DNA of 15,403 bases from Candidatus Aminicenantota bacterium. GTDB taxonomy: Bacteria > Acidobacteriota > Aminicenantia > Aminicenantales > Aminicenantaceae. Of this stretch, positions 6,651 to 13,837 are shown piece after piece; the stretch's first letter is position 1; each line of letters starts with the position of its first letter. The notes under the pieces were generated by a model, which was not told where the DNA came from, made no database searches, and saw only the letters and a program-made list of their open reading frames with translations. Both the position numbers and the translations under genes were made by a program. Location of the stretch: assembly GCA_013139435.1 (NCBI GenBank), contig WTAW01000097.1:1-15403 (forward strand), read 5' to 3'.

Positions 6651-7049
6651 ATGACTATGACTGACCCTATTGCTGACATGCTTACAAGAATCAGGAACGC
6701 GGCGATGGCGAAGAAAAAAGACGTGCGGATCCCTTCGTCCCGAATGAAGATCAAGATCGCAAAGATACTCAAAGATGAGGGATATATCAAAAACTTCAGA
6801 GTTATGGAAGGGAATATCCAGGGTGTGTTGAATGTTCTACTCAAATACACGGAAGATGGCGAATCCGTGATTTCCGGACTGAGCCGTGTGAGCAAACCAG
6901 GATGCCGGATCTACTGCAAATCGGACTCGATCCCGAAGGTCCTCGATGGGCTGGGGATCGTGATTTTATCGACCTCCAAAGGTATGATGACAGGAAAAAA
7001 ATGTGAAGACCTTAGGCTTGGAGGGGAGGTTTTGTGTCAGGTCTGGTAA
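6651..7049 (+). CDS. rpsH: 30S ribosomal protein S8
   Basis: S8 binds the central domain of 16S rRNA and in E. coli also represses the spc operon by binding mRNA near rplE. The 132-residue product starts MTMTDPIADMLTRIRNAAMA, the family signature. It continues with FRVMEGN (49-55), SRVSKPGCRIYCK (78-90) and GIVILSTSKGMMTGKKCED (102-120), ending GGEVLCQVW (124-132). Length is typical. AAGAGAGG at 6636-6643 lies 7 nt upstream of the ATG. It follows rpsN by 21 nt and precedes rplF by 25 nt. I could not identify an S8-like operator in the neighbouring RNA by eye. Confidence 0.98.
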   Translation: MTMTDPIADMLTRIRNAAMAKKKDVRIPSSRMKIKIAKILKDEGYIKNFRVMEGNIQGVLNVLLKYTEDGESVISGLSRVSKPGCRIYCKSDSIPKVLDGLGIVILSTSKGMMTGKKCEDLRLGGEVLCQVW

Positions 7050-7074
7050 ATTTATTTTGAGAGGAAATTGAGCA

Positions 7075-7620
7075 ATGTCCAGAGTTGGAAAAGAACCAAT
7101 TGTCGTTCCAGAGGGAGTTAAAGTGACCATCCTCACAGATGAAATTATGTTTGAGGGCCCAAAAGGGAAGTTGGTTTCCCCTCTTCTCCCGGGAATCAAA
7201 GCGGAACTCACGGATAAAAATCTGGTGATCACTAGAGAAAATGACTCCGGAAAACTTCCTGCGTATCATGGTTTATGCCGGACGTTGGCCTTTAATTCAG
7301 CCATGGGCGTTTTGAAAGGATTCACAAAACAACTGGAGATCGTAGGGGTGGGATATCGTGCGCGTCTGGATAATGACAAACTGGAACTCAACCTGGGCTA
7401 TTCAAAGCCGATATTGTACACAATTCCCGATGATATCGAGATCGTCTTGGAAAAGCAGACCCTGATCACGGTCAAAGGGATCGACAAACAGCGGGTCGGT
7501 CAGGAAGCACACAGGATACGGAGCTTTCGCAAACCTGATCCGTATAAGTTGAAGGGCATCCGCTATGTGGGAGAGAGGCTGATCAAGAAAGAACGGAAAG
7601 CGGGGGTGAGCGGTGTATAA
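7075..7620 (+). CDS. rplF: 50S ribosomal protein L6
   Basis: L6 sits near the factor-binding site and sarcin-ricin loop. The 181-residue product has two similar domains, as in the family. It begins MSRVGKEPIVVPEGV and has FEGPKGKL (26-33). The inter-domain segment is GFTKQLEIVGVGYRARL (82-98) and the C-terminal signature is PDPYKLKGIRYVGE (154-167), followed by a basic tail. Length is standard. GAGGAAATTGAGC lies immediately upstream of the ATG. Its stop overlaps the GTG start of rplR by 8 nt, suggesting that L18 translation depends on L6 translation. Confidence 0.98.
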   Translation: MSRVGKEPIVVPEGVKVTILTDEIMFEGPKGKLVSPLLPGIKAELTDKNLVITRENDSGKLPAYHGLCRTLAFNSAMGVLKGFTKQLEIVGVGYRARLDNDKLELNLGYSKPILYTIPDDIEIVLEKQTLITVKGIDKQRVGQEAHRIRSFRKPDPYKLKGIRYVGERLIKKERKAGVSGV

Positions 7621-7987
7621 AGATAATGTGACCTTAAAAGCAAATGCGAAATCACGGATCAGAAAAAGGATCCGGAAAAAGATATCGGGGACCCTGGAAC
7701 GGCCGAGAGCCTATGTGTTTAAGAGCAACAAACATATCTATGTCCAATTGATCGATGATGAAAACGGAAAGGTGCTCTTTTCAGCTTCGACGAGGGAAAA
7801 GGAATTCGGGGCAAAGACCAAAAATACCAAGAACATGGATGCAGCGAAAACGGTGGGTGAGATGATTGCAAAAAAGGCAAAGACCAGCAAGATCAAGACA
7901 GCCATCTTTGATAGAGGCATATATCCCTTTCATGGCCGAGTGAAAGCATTGGCCGAAGCCATGAGAAAAGGAGGGCTGGATTTTTAG
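7613..7987 (+). CDS. rplR: 50S ribosomal protein L18
   Basis: L18 binds 5S rRNA together with L5. The 124-residue product has a basic N-terminus (SRIRKRIRKKISGTLERPRA, 14-33) that contacts 5S rRNA. The family core VFKSNKHIYVQLIDDENGKV (35-54) and FSAST (56-60) follow, and the end reads FDRGIYPFHGRVKALAEAMRKGGLDF, which is diagnostic (FDRGGYxYHGRVKALAEaaRegGL in the family). The start chosen is the GTG at 7613, inside the end of rplF; a GTG at 7628 is a possible alternative that would remove five residues. Length fits the family (about 117-124). Confidence 0.97.
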   Translation: MYKDNVTLKANAKSRIRKRIRKKISGTLERPRAYVFKSNKHIYVQLIDDENGKVLFSASTREKEFGAKTKNTKNMDAAKTVGEMIAKKAKTSKIKTAIFDRGIYPFHGRVKALAEAMRKGGLDF

Positions 7988-8003
7988 CCCGGAAGTTTGA
8001 GAC

Positions 8004-8009
8004 AGGAGG
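8004..8009 (+). promoter_or_regulatory. Ribosome binding site that fixes the rpsE start
   Basis: AGGAGG lies 6 nt before the GTG at 8016 and resolves the start of S5. An overlapping ATG at 8012 opens only a 12-codon frame and stops near 8050, so the GTG is the true start. Confidence 0.85.
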
Positions 8010-8015
8010 CAATGA

Positions 8016-8531
8016 GTGGCCAAAGACCAGAGCAAAATGGAAATTGAAGAAGAAATAGAACTTAAAGACCGAGTCATTTCTATCAGACGAACGACTAAGG
8101 TCGTCAAGGGCGGGAAAAACCTGAGTTTTTCGGCTCTTGTTGCCGTGGGAAACGAGAATGGCATGGTGGGGGTCGGTATGGGCAAAGCGCGAGAAGTGCC
8201 TCCTGCCATAGCGAAAGCTGTCCAAAATGCCAAAAAGAACATGATCATAGTCCCCTTCAAGGATACGACGATTCCCCATTTTGTGAAAGGCGTGCATGGT
8301 GGTGGGACAGTGATTCTTCGCCCTGCATCCAAAGGTACAGGAGTTATCGCGGGTGGGGCTGTGCGGGTTATCATGGAGTTGGCAGGGATCAAAGACATCC
8401 TGACAAAATCCCTACGCAGCCATAATCCTATTAGTGTGGCCAACGCTACTATGGAAGCTTTGAGAAGTCTCAAAGATCCGAAGAAAATCTCTGCCATCAG
8501 ACATAAAGAAGAGGAGATGATATGGCAGTAA
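8016..8531 (+). CDS. rpsE: 30S ribosomal protein S5
   Basis: S5 lies behind the decoding centre and affects translational accuracy; changes in its N-terminal loop give spectinomycin resistance elsewhere. The 171-residue product has an acidic start, then ELKDRVISIRRTTKVVKGGK (15-34) and FSALVAVGNENGMVGVGMGK (38-57). It also has KNMIIVPFKDTTIPH (74-88) and LRPASKGTGVIAGGAVRVIM (101-120), then LTKSLRSHNPISVANAT. This is the double-stranded RNA-binding fold plus the C-terminal domain. The length is normal. GTG start, supported by the AGGAGG upstream. The gene overlaps rpmD by 10 nt. Confidence 0.98.
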   Translation: MAKDQSKMEIEEEIELKDRVISIRRTTKVVKGGKNLSFSALVAVGNENGMVGVGMGKAREVPPAIAKAVQNAKKNMIIVPFKDTTIPHFVKGVHGGGTVILRPASKGTGVIAGGAVRVIMELAGIKDILTKSLRSHNPISVANATMEALRSLKDPKKISAIRHKEEEMIWQ

Positions 8532-8788
8532 AAGAGGAAACACAGGTTCCAGAGAAAGCCAAAGCGAAAAAAGGGCAAAAAAAGGTGGTGAAACCCGTTG
8601 AGAAGCAGGTCAAGGTCCGGCTCGTCAGGAGTCTCATCGGCCGTCCGCAGAAGCAGCGCGAGGTCATCAAAGGATTGGGCCTGCGAAGGATCAACTCGGA
8701 AGTTATCCGCAAAGATTGTCCGGAGATATGGGGAATGATCAGAAAGGTCCCTCATTTAGTGAAGGTGGAGGAGTTGGATACAAAATGA
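8522..8788 (+). CDS. rpmD: 50S ribosomal protein L30 with a basic N-terminal extension
   Basis: L30 is a small large-subunit protein that bacteria usually make at about 60 residues; here it has 88. Residues 31-84 (KVRLVRSLIGRPQKQREVIK, GLGLRRI, VIRKDCPEIWGMIRKVPHLV) are the whole L30 fold. Residues 1-29 are an added Lys/Val/Ala/Glu-rich segment without predicted fold, resembling a disordered rRNA-binding tail. The ATG at 8522 has GAGGAG at 8511-8516, 5 nt upstream. No ATG or GTG with comparable support occurs just before the core, so the extension appears to be translated. It overlaps rpsE by 10 nt and rplO by 4 nt. Confidence 0.95.
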   Translation: MAVKEETQVPEKAKAKKGQKKVVKPVEKQVKVRLVRSLIGRPQKQREVIKGLGLRRINSEVIRKDCPEIWGMIRKVPHLVKVEELDTK

Positions 8789-9228
8789 ATCTGAACAATC
8801 TGCATCCTGCAAAGAACTCTCGGAAAACACGGAAAAGAGTAGGGCGAGGTCCTGGTTCAGGCACAGGAAAAACGGCTGGGCGAGGGACCAAAGGCCAAAA
8901 ATCCATCTCCGGATATTCTCGAAAACGGGGATTTGAGGGCGGTCAGATGCCCCTCAGTCGGAGAGTCCCGAAGAGAGGATTTACAAATATCTTTCGCAAA
9001 GAATACAGCGCGGTCAATCTTGCGCGATTGGCAAAGGTGACAAAGAATGAGATCAAACCCAAGGATTTGGTCAAAGCCGGCATCATAAAGAAAGAAGCAG
9101 AGCGGGTGAAAATTCTGGGACAGGGAGACATCTCCTCACCCAAGACCATTCATGCACATAAGTTCTCTGTATCTGCACAGAAAAAAATTGAGGATGCGGG
9201 TGGAAAAACAGTCCTGATTGGAAGTTAA
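8785..9228 (+). CDS. rplO: 50S ribosomal protein L15
   Basis: L15 is a late-assembling protein that spans several 23S rRNA domains with a long basic N-terminal tail. The product from the ATG at 8785 has 147 residues, the normal length. It shows NLNNLHPAKNSRKTRKRVGR (2-21), the glycine-rich GPGSGTGKTAGRGTKGQKS (22-40), and GFEGGQMPLSRRVPKRGF (49-66), all typical. The frame is open further upstream to 8716, but that lies within rpmD and lacks family support. GGAGGAG at 8767-8773 is 11 nt upstream, and the ATG overlaps the rpmD stop by 4 nt (ATGA). Confidence 0.97.
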   Translation: MNLNNLHPAKNSRKTRKRVGRGPGSGTGKTAGRGTKGQKSISGYSRKRGFEGGQMPLSRRVPKRGFTNIFRKEYSAVNLARLAKVTKNEIKPKDLVKAGIIKKEAERVKILGQGDISSPKTIHAHKFSVSAQKKIEDAGGKTVLIGS

Positions 9229-9230
9229 CG

Positions 9231-10613
9231 ATGCTTGACAGTATAAAAAACATCTTCAGTATTCCTGACCTGAGAAGGAGAGTCCTCTTCACTCTTTTCA
9301 TTTTAGCTGTCTACAGGATCGGTGCGCAGATCCCCAATCCTGGGATCAGCGCTGCCGCTTTAGCGGAATTTTGGGAAGCGCAAAAGGGAACCATATTCGG
9401 TTTTATCGATCTTTTTTCAGGAAGGAACATGTCGCGAATGACGATATTCGCGCTGGGCATCATGCCCTACATCAGTTCATCCATCATCCTCCAACTGCTC
9501 CAGGTCGTTTGGCCATATTTGGAAAGATTATCGAAAGAAGGAGAACTTGGAAGGAAGAAGATCACTCAGTACACCCGCTATGGAACTCTTATTATCTGTA
9601 TCATTCAATCTTCTGCCATTGCCATGCTTTTGGAATCTTTGCGCAGTCCAGGAGGAGCAGTTATCGTTCCCAATCCCGGCATTGGATTTAAGCTTCTCAC
9701 TGTTCTCACCTTGACAACAGGAACCGTCTTTATCATGTGGCTGGGAGAACAGATCTCAGAACGGGGTATCGGAAACGGGATCTCTCTCATCATATTTGCC
9801 GGCATTGTGGTTGATTTTCCCCGGGCCATGCAGAGCGTTGTCTCGCAAATTCGGACCGGGGACATGGGGCCGTTGAAGTTGATATTTATTATCGCCGTAA
9901 TGATCGCTGTCTGTGCCGTCATCGTTTTTGTGGAAAGAGGCCAGAGACGGATACCCGTCTCTTATGCCAAGAGGGTTGTCGGCAGAAAGATTTACGGAGG
10001 TCAGAGCACGCATCTTCCTCTGCGAGTGAACACCGGAGGTGTTATTCCCATTATCTTCGCAGCTTCCGTTATAACGATCCCCTCAACGATGGCTCAAATG
10101 ATCAAGGTTCCCGTCATCCAGAACATCGCTCAACAGTTCGGGATGGGGATGCCTCTATATGTACTTCTCTACATTACAGCCATCATATTTTTCACTTATT
10201 TTTATGTTTCCATTATTTTTAATCCCTCGGATGTGGCAGATAACTTGAGAAAGTATGGCGGGTTCATTCCAGGAATAAGACCCGGGAAGAATACGTCTGA
10301 TTATATCGATGGTGTCCTCTCACGGTTGACCCTGGTTGGAGCGCTCTACCTTGCGGCTGTGGCCACTATGCCCGAGTTTATGATGACCGGGATTCGTGTG
10401 CAGAACCTTCCCCTTATCGGAAGTTTTCTGGACCAAAACCTGCCTCAATGGTTCACACAGGGAGCCGGCATCGATTTTTATTTTGGCGGCACATCCATAC
10501 TTATTGTTGTGGGTGTGGCCATGGATACACTCCAGCAGGTAGAAGCACAGCTGGTCATGCGTCATTATGATGGTTTTATGCGTCGAGGGAGAATAAGAGG
10601 TCGGAGGGGATGA
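9231..10613 (+). CDS. secY: Preprotein translocase subunit SecY
   Basis: SecY is the channel of the SecYEG translocon in the inner membrane. The 460-residue product has ten hydrophobic segments. Signature stretches are GIMPYISSSIILQLL (76-90), GEQISERGIGNGISLIIFAG (172-191), FVERGQRRIPVSYAKR (233-248), NTGGVIPIIFA (267-277) and GGFIPGIRPG (343-352). FYFGGTSILIVVGVAMD (416-432) is the last membrane helix. The family is about 430-445 residues; the excess lies in the loop before the last helix (about 388-415), which is some 24 residues longer than in E. coli. The positively charged C-terminus RRGRIRGRRG faces the ribosome. The gene follows rplO by 2 nt, and its stop overlaps adk. Confidence 0.98.
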   Translation: MLDSIKNIFSIPDLRRRVLFTLFILAVYRIGAQIPNPGISAAALAEFWEAQKGTIFGFIDLFSGRNMSRMTIFALGIMPYISSSIILQLLQVVWPYLERLSKEGELGRKKITQYTRYGTLIICIIQSSAIAMLLESLRSPGGAVIVPNPGIGFKLLTVLTLTTGTVFIMWLGEQISERGIGNGISLIIFAGIVVDFPRAMQSVVSQIRTGDMGPLKLIFIIAVMIAVCAVIVFVERGQRRIPVSYAKRVVGRKIYGGQSTHLPLRVNTGGVIPIIFAASVITIPSTMAQMIKVPVIQNIAQQFGMGMPLYVLLYITAIIFFTYFYVSIIFNPSDVADNLRKYGGFIPGIRPGKNTSDYIDGVLSRLTLVGALYLAAVATMPEFMMTGIRVQNLPLIGSFLDQNLPQWFTQGAGIDFYFGGTSILIVVGVAMDTLQQVEAQLVMRHYDGFMRRGRIRGRRG

Positions 10614-11266
10614 AGATCATTTTGCTCGGTGCTCCCGGTAGCGGGAAGGGAACTCAGGGAGATCTCGTGACCAAGAAGTACAGCTTCCCGAGGATCTCTA
10701 CGGGTGACCTGTTGCGTGAAGCCGTAGCGCTGGGGACTCCACTGGGCAAGGAAGCCAAGGCGATCATGGAACGGGGTGACCTTGTCGCGGATGACCTGGT
10801 AGTGAAGATGGTCGAAGAGAGGATCACAAAACCCGACTGTGCAGAGGGATATATCCTAGATGGATTCCCCCGAACCATAAATCAAGCCCGGAAGCTGGAA
10901 AACATAGACAAAAATCACCAGGAAGTGGTGATCGAGATATATTTGCCCGACCAGGTCGTTATCGACAGGCTGAGCGCACGAAAGATCTGTTCAAACTGTG
11001 GCACGATATACAACTTGCTGGGCCATACACTAGAAGCAGAAAATATCTGCAATGTCTGTTCTGGAAAGCTCATCCGGAGGGATGATGACAAACTTGAGGT
11101 GATCCAGGCACGGCTGAAGGTTTATCATGAGCAAACAGAACCTCTTGTTGATTATTACAAGGCCAAAACAAATTATTTTCAGATCAACGGAGAGGGAACC
11201 ATAGAAGAAATTTTTGCAAGGGTGTGTGAAGTTCTCGATAAGGCGATCGAAAAAGCGGAGAATTAG
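10610..11266 (+). CDS. adk: Adenylate kinase with zinc-binding LID
   Basis: Adenylate kinase catalyses ATP + AMP = 2 ADP in the cytoplasm. The 218-residue product has the P-loop GAPGSGKGT (7-15), the AMP-binding STGDLLR (30-36) and DGFPRTINQA (84-93). The long-form LID domain holds four cysteines, C127-x2-C130 and C147-x2-C150, the structural zinc site known in Bacillus-type enzymes, followed by RRDDD (156-160). These are the complete catalytic and metal-binding features; length is normal for long-form Adk. The ATG overlaps the secY stop as ATGA, with AAGAGG at 10595-10600 upstream. The position between secY and map is common outside gammaproteobacteria. Confidence 0.98.
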   Translation: MKIILLGAPGSGKGTQGDLVTKKYSFPRISTGDLLREAVALGTPLGKEAKAIMERGDLVADDLVVKMVEERITKPDCAEGYILDGFPRTINQARKLENIDKNHQEVVIEIYLPDQVVIDRLSARKICSNCGTIYNLLGHTLEAENICNVCSGKLIRRDDDKLEVIQARLKVYHEQTEPLVDYYKAKTNYFQINGEGTIEEIFARVCEVLDKAIEKAEN

Positions 11267-11275
11267 AGCAGAACA

Positions 11276-12067
11276 ATGATCATCTACAAAAATGAGGAAG
11301 AGATTCGATCCATAAAGCGGAGTAATCAGATCGTGGCAAAAATTCTTTCGGAACTGGGTCTGATGATCATGCCAGGAATCCAGACAAAAGATCTGGATGA
11401 ATATGCAGAGAGGAGAACCCGAGAAATGGACGCAGTGCCAGCCTTCAAAGGGTATCGCGGATATCCCGCCTCTCTGTGTACATCGATCAATGAGGCGATC
11501 GTTCATGGTATTCCTTCCTCCCGGACTCTCCGTTCCGGGGATATCATCAGCCTTGATTTTGGCGTCGTCTATGATGGCTTTTATGGAGATGCGGCTGTGA
11601 CTTACCCTGTCGGAGAGATCACTCCCCGGGCAGAGAAACTCATTGCCACGGCAAGAAAATCCTTCACCATGGGCGTAGCGAAGCTCAAGGAGGGAAACAG
11701 GCTTTCGGATGTCTCATATGCCATCCAGAGCCATGTAGAGTCTCAAGGATTTTCAGTGATCCGCTCGTTTGTCGGTCATGGGATCGGATTCTCGCTGCAT
11801 GAGGAGCCCCAAGTTCCGAATTTTGGATTGCCAGGCCGGGGGCCAAAACTGAGACCAGGAATTGTTTTAGCCATAGAGCCCATGATCGCCATCGGCAACT
11901 GGGAAGTGGAGATCCTTTCGGACAACTGGACAGCCGTTACCAAGGATAGGAGCCTTTCAGCACATTATGAACATACTGTTGCGCTCACTCAAAATGGAGT
12001 TGAGATCTTAAGCCTTCCAGAGGATGAAAATTACCACGAATATGTAAAGGAGTCTCGGCATGTCTAA
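11276..12067 (+). CDS. map: Methionine aminopeptidase, type I
   Basis: This enzyme removes the initiator methionine from new proteins. The 263-residue product is a type I enzyme without an extra N-terminal domain. The five metal ligands of the pita-bread fold are all present: D94 (SLDFG), D105 (YGDAAVTY), H168 (GHGIG), E201 (AIEPM) and E232 (HYEHTVAL). H77 (IVHGIP) and H175 (LHEEP) match the substrate-binding histidines. The length equals that of E. coli Map. The Shine-Dalgarno is weak (GAGCAG just upstream of the ATG), and the gap after adk is 9 nt. The last 8 nt overlap infA. Map next to secY and ribosomal genes fits its role at the exit tunnel. Confidence 0.98.
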   Translation: MIIYKNEEEIRSIKRSNQIVAKILSELGLMIMPGIQTKDLDEYAERRTREMDAVPAFKGYRGYPASLCTSINEAIVHGIPSSRTLRSGDIISLDFGVVYDGFYGDAAVTYPVGEITPRAEKLIATARKSFTMGVAKLKEGNRLSDVSYAIQSHVESQGFSVIRSFVGHGIGFSLHEEPQVPNFGLPGRGPKLRPGIVLAIEPMIAIGNWEVEILSDNWTAVTKDRSLSAHYEHTVALTQNGVEILSLPEDENYHEYVKESRHV

Positions 12068-12278
12068 AAACGATGTGATCGAAACCGAAGGCACAGTGCT
12101 CGAAACGCTTCCGAATGCCATGTTTCGTGTGGAGTTATCCAATAAACACAAGATCTTGGCCCATATTTCAGGAAGAATGCGCAAACACTTTATTCGGATT
12201 CTTCCTGGGGACAAAGTTTTGGTGGAGCTAACACCGTATGATTTGACCAAAGGGAGAATCACTTATCGATTCAAATAA
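12060..12278 (+). CDS. infA: Translation initiation factor IF-1
   Basis: IF-1 is a small OB-fold protein that occupies the A site of the 30S subunit during initiation. The 72-residue product, the exact family length, starts MSKNDVIETEGTVLETLPNA. It has MFRVELSNKHKILAHISGRM (21-40) and then RKHFIRILPGDKVLVELTPY (41-60), ending DLTKGRITYRFK. All of these match the conserved family sequence. The ATG lies within the last codons of map; AAGGAG at 12047-12052 is 7 nt upstream. It is followed 11 nt later by rpmJ, the usual infA-rpmJ-rpsM-rpsK order. Confidence 0.98.
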   Translation: MSKNDVIETEGTVLETLPNAMFRVELSNKHKILAHISGRMRKHFIRILPGDKVLVELTPYDLTKGRITYRFK

Positions 12279-12289
12279 AGGACAGGATA

Positions 12290-12403
12290 ATGAAAGTTAG
12301 GGCCTCAGTTAAAAAGATGTGCCGAAATTGTCGGATCATCAAGAGAAAAGGGACACTCCGGGTCATATGCACAAACCCGAAGCATAAACAAAAACAAGGA
12401 TAG
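12290..12403 (+). CDS. rpmJ: 50S ribosomal protein L36, zinc-type
   Basis: L36 is the smallest large-subunit protein and binds 23S rRNA. The 37-codon frame begins MKVRASVKKMCRNCRIIKRK and ends VICTNPKHKQKQG. The Cys-x2-Cys...Cys-x4-His zinc set is complete: C11, C14, C27 and H32. Exactly 37 or 38 residues is the family length. The gene is too short for an ORF scan with a usual length cutoff but is unmistakable in its position between infA and rpsM. AAAGGA at 12277-12282 precedes the ATG by 7 nt. The cysteine-free paralogue, if any, is not in this window. Confidence 0.97.
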   Translation: MKVRASVKKMCRNCRIIKRKGTLRVICTNPKHKQKQG

Positions 12404-12414
12404 ATGAGGTAAAA

Positions 12415-12780
12415 ATGGCTAGAATCGCTGGAATCACCCTTCCCCCAGAAAAAAGGATCGAAATTGGTTTGACCTATATCTATGGCATAGGCCGCTCGAA
12501 GTCGATCAAGATTCTCGAAACGGTAAAGATCGATATGGATAAAAAAGTCAAAGACTTGAGCGAAGAAGAAATCAATAAGATCCGCCAGATCATCGAAAAG
12601 CAAGAGAAGATTGAAGGAGACCTCCGCAAAGAGGTCAGCATGGATATAAAGCGGTTGATGGATATCAGCTCTTACAGAGGCATGCGCCACAAGAGAAGGC
12701 TTCCTGTGCGCGGACAGAGGACAAAAACGAATGCACGGACAAGAAAGGGCCCGACCGGGCGAACCATCAAGAAAAAATAG
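12415..12780 (+). CDS. rpsM: 30S ribosomal protein S13
   Basis: S13 lies at the top of the 30S head and contacts P-site tRNA and the L5 bridge. The 121-residue product starts MARIAGITLPPEKRIEIGLT. It has YIYGIGRSKSIKILE (21-35), the helix-hairpin-helix motif, and ends SYRGMRHKRRLPVRGQRTKT (86-105), then NARTRKGP. This basic C-terminal tail reaches the tRNAs. Its length is typical. GAGGT at 12406-12410 is just upstream of the ATG. In E. coli the S4 protein represses translation from the rpsM leader; the 11-nt spacer here leaves no room for that pseudoknot unless it extends into rpmJ. Confidence 0.98.
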   Translation: MARIAGITLPPEKRIEIGLTYIYGIGRSKSIKILETVKIDMDKKVKDLSEEEINKIRQIIEKQEKIEGDLRKEVSMDIKRLMDISSYRGMRHKRRLPVRGQRTKTNARTRKGPTGRTIKKK

Positions 12781-12792
12781 CGGGAGCGTCTA

Positions 12793-13185
12793 ATGGCTAA
12801 ACCGAAGAGAAAAGCAAAGAAGAAAAAGATCAGAAAGGATATCGGATTTGGTGTCGCTTACGTCCAATCGACGTTTAACAATACAATCATCACCATAACA
12901 GACCAGCAGGGGAACACACTCTGCTGGAAGAGTTCCGGTACCGCAGGCTTCAAAGGAGCTCGGAAAGGGACGCCTTTTGCGGCCCAATTGGCGGCCAAAG
13001 AGGTTGCGATCAACGCCAGAGAATTTGGCGTGAGATATGTAGATGTTAAGGTGAAAGGTCCTGGAGCCGGGAGAGAATCCGCGATAAGGGCTCTCAAGTC
13101 AGGAGGATTAGAGATAAAGTCCATCAGAGACGTAACACCCATACCTCACAACGGTTGTCGTGTGAGGAAACGGCGGAGAGTTTGA
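12793..13185 (+). CDS. rpsK: 30S ribosomal protein S11
   Basis: S11 lies on the 30S platform near the mRNA exit and anti-Shine-Dalgarno region. The 130-residue product has a basic N-terminus, AKPKRKAKKKKIRKD, then GVAYVQSTFNNTIITITDQQ (20-39), GNTLCWKSSG (40-49) and KGARKGTPFAAQLAAKE (54-70). VKGPGAGRESAIRAL (87-101) and TPIPHNGCRVRKRRRV (115-130) close it. The N120-G121 pair corresponds to the Asn-Gly that forms isoaspartate in E. coli S11. The end reads CRVRKRRRV where many bacteria have CRPPKRRRV, a minor difference. GGGAG at 12782-12786 is 6 nt before the ATG. Confidence 0.98.
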   Translation: MAKPKRKAKKKKIRKDIGFGVAYVQSTFNNTIITITDQQGNTLCWKSSGTAGFKGARKGTPFAAQLAAKEVAINAREFGVRYVDVKVKGPGAGRESAIRALKSGGLEIKSIRDVTPIPHNGCRVRKRRRV

Positions 13186-13210
13186 GGGAGGTTCCCCTAA
13201 GGAGTGAATG

Positions 13211-13837
13211 ATGTCAATGGAGAGAAAATCGATATGTCGTTATTGCCGGGTAGAGAGGACAAAACTGTTCCTCAAAGGTAGCAAGTGTTTGACCGATAAA
13301 TGCCCGGTCGAACGTAGACCTTATCCGCCAGGTGAACACGGGAGGATGAGACGAAGGATCCTCGGCTATGGCATCCAGCTGAGGGAAAAGCAAAAATTGA
13401 AAAGATACTATGCCATGTCTGAAAAACAATTCAAGTTGTTCTTCCAGAGAGCGGAACGGAAAAGAGGGATTACTGGAGAAATCCTTTTGTCCATGCTAGA
13501 GAGAAGACTGGATAATGTGGTTTATCTCATCGGATTTTCCCACTCCCGCTTCCATGCGCGGCAGATGATCACCCATGGTCATTTCAGCGTCAACGGAAGA
13601 AAAGTCACAGCACCTTCCATGTTGGTGACCAAAGGGGATGTCTTGGCTTTCAGGGAAAGATCGGCCGGTCACGAAGAATACAAGGCGATCGTCGAGTTCA
13701 ATAAAAACAAAACAGTTCCGGGCTGGGTGGAAGTGGATAGGGATAACATGGCGGCAAAGGTTCTCTCGTTTCCCACTCGTGAGGATGTGTCGATGCCCAT
13801 TGAAGAGCATCTTGTCGTGGAGCTTTACTCCAGATAG
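13211..13837 (+). CDS. rpsD: 30S ribosomal protein S4, zinc-type
   Basis: S4 initiates 30S assembly by binding the 5' domain of 16S rRNA and, in some bacteria, regulates its own operon. The ATG at 13211 gives 208 residues. The four N-terminal cysteines are C9-x2-C12 and C26-x4-C31, the same positions as the structural zinc site known in Thermus S4. CPVERRPYPPGEHG follows, and the S4 RNA-binding domain at about 98-160 has ERRLDNVVYLIGFSHSRFHA. AAGGAG at 13199-13204 is 6 nt from this ATG; the adjacent ATG at 13208 would leave only 3 nt. The usual ARYTGPVC start is replaced by a divergent MERKSIC. Confidence 0.97.
   Translation: MSMERKSICRYCRVERTKLFLKGSKCLTDKCPVERRPYPPGEHGRMRRRILGYGIQLREKQKLKRYYAMSEKQFKLFFQRAERKRGITGEILLSMLERRLDNVVYLIGFSHSRFHARQMITHGHFSVNGRKVTAPSMLVTKGDVLAFRERSAGHEEYKAIVEFNKNKTVPGWVEVDRDNMAAKVLSFPTREDVSMPIEEHLVVELYSR

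Noticed and set aside
7781..8755. A long open frame on the - strand across rplR, rpsE and rpmD
   Set aside because: It runs antisense through three well-supported ribosomal genes, resembles no family and is explained by their codon bias.
8716..8784. Upstream start for rplO within rpmD
   Set aside because: L15 begins MNLNNLHP at 8785; the preceding codons are the end of rpmD read in another frame and match nothing.
13186..13207. Small hairpin GGGA/TCCC between rpsK and rpsD as a terminator
   Set aside because: The stem is 4 bp with a 3-nt loop and no T-run follows; rpsD starts at once with a good ribosome binding site.
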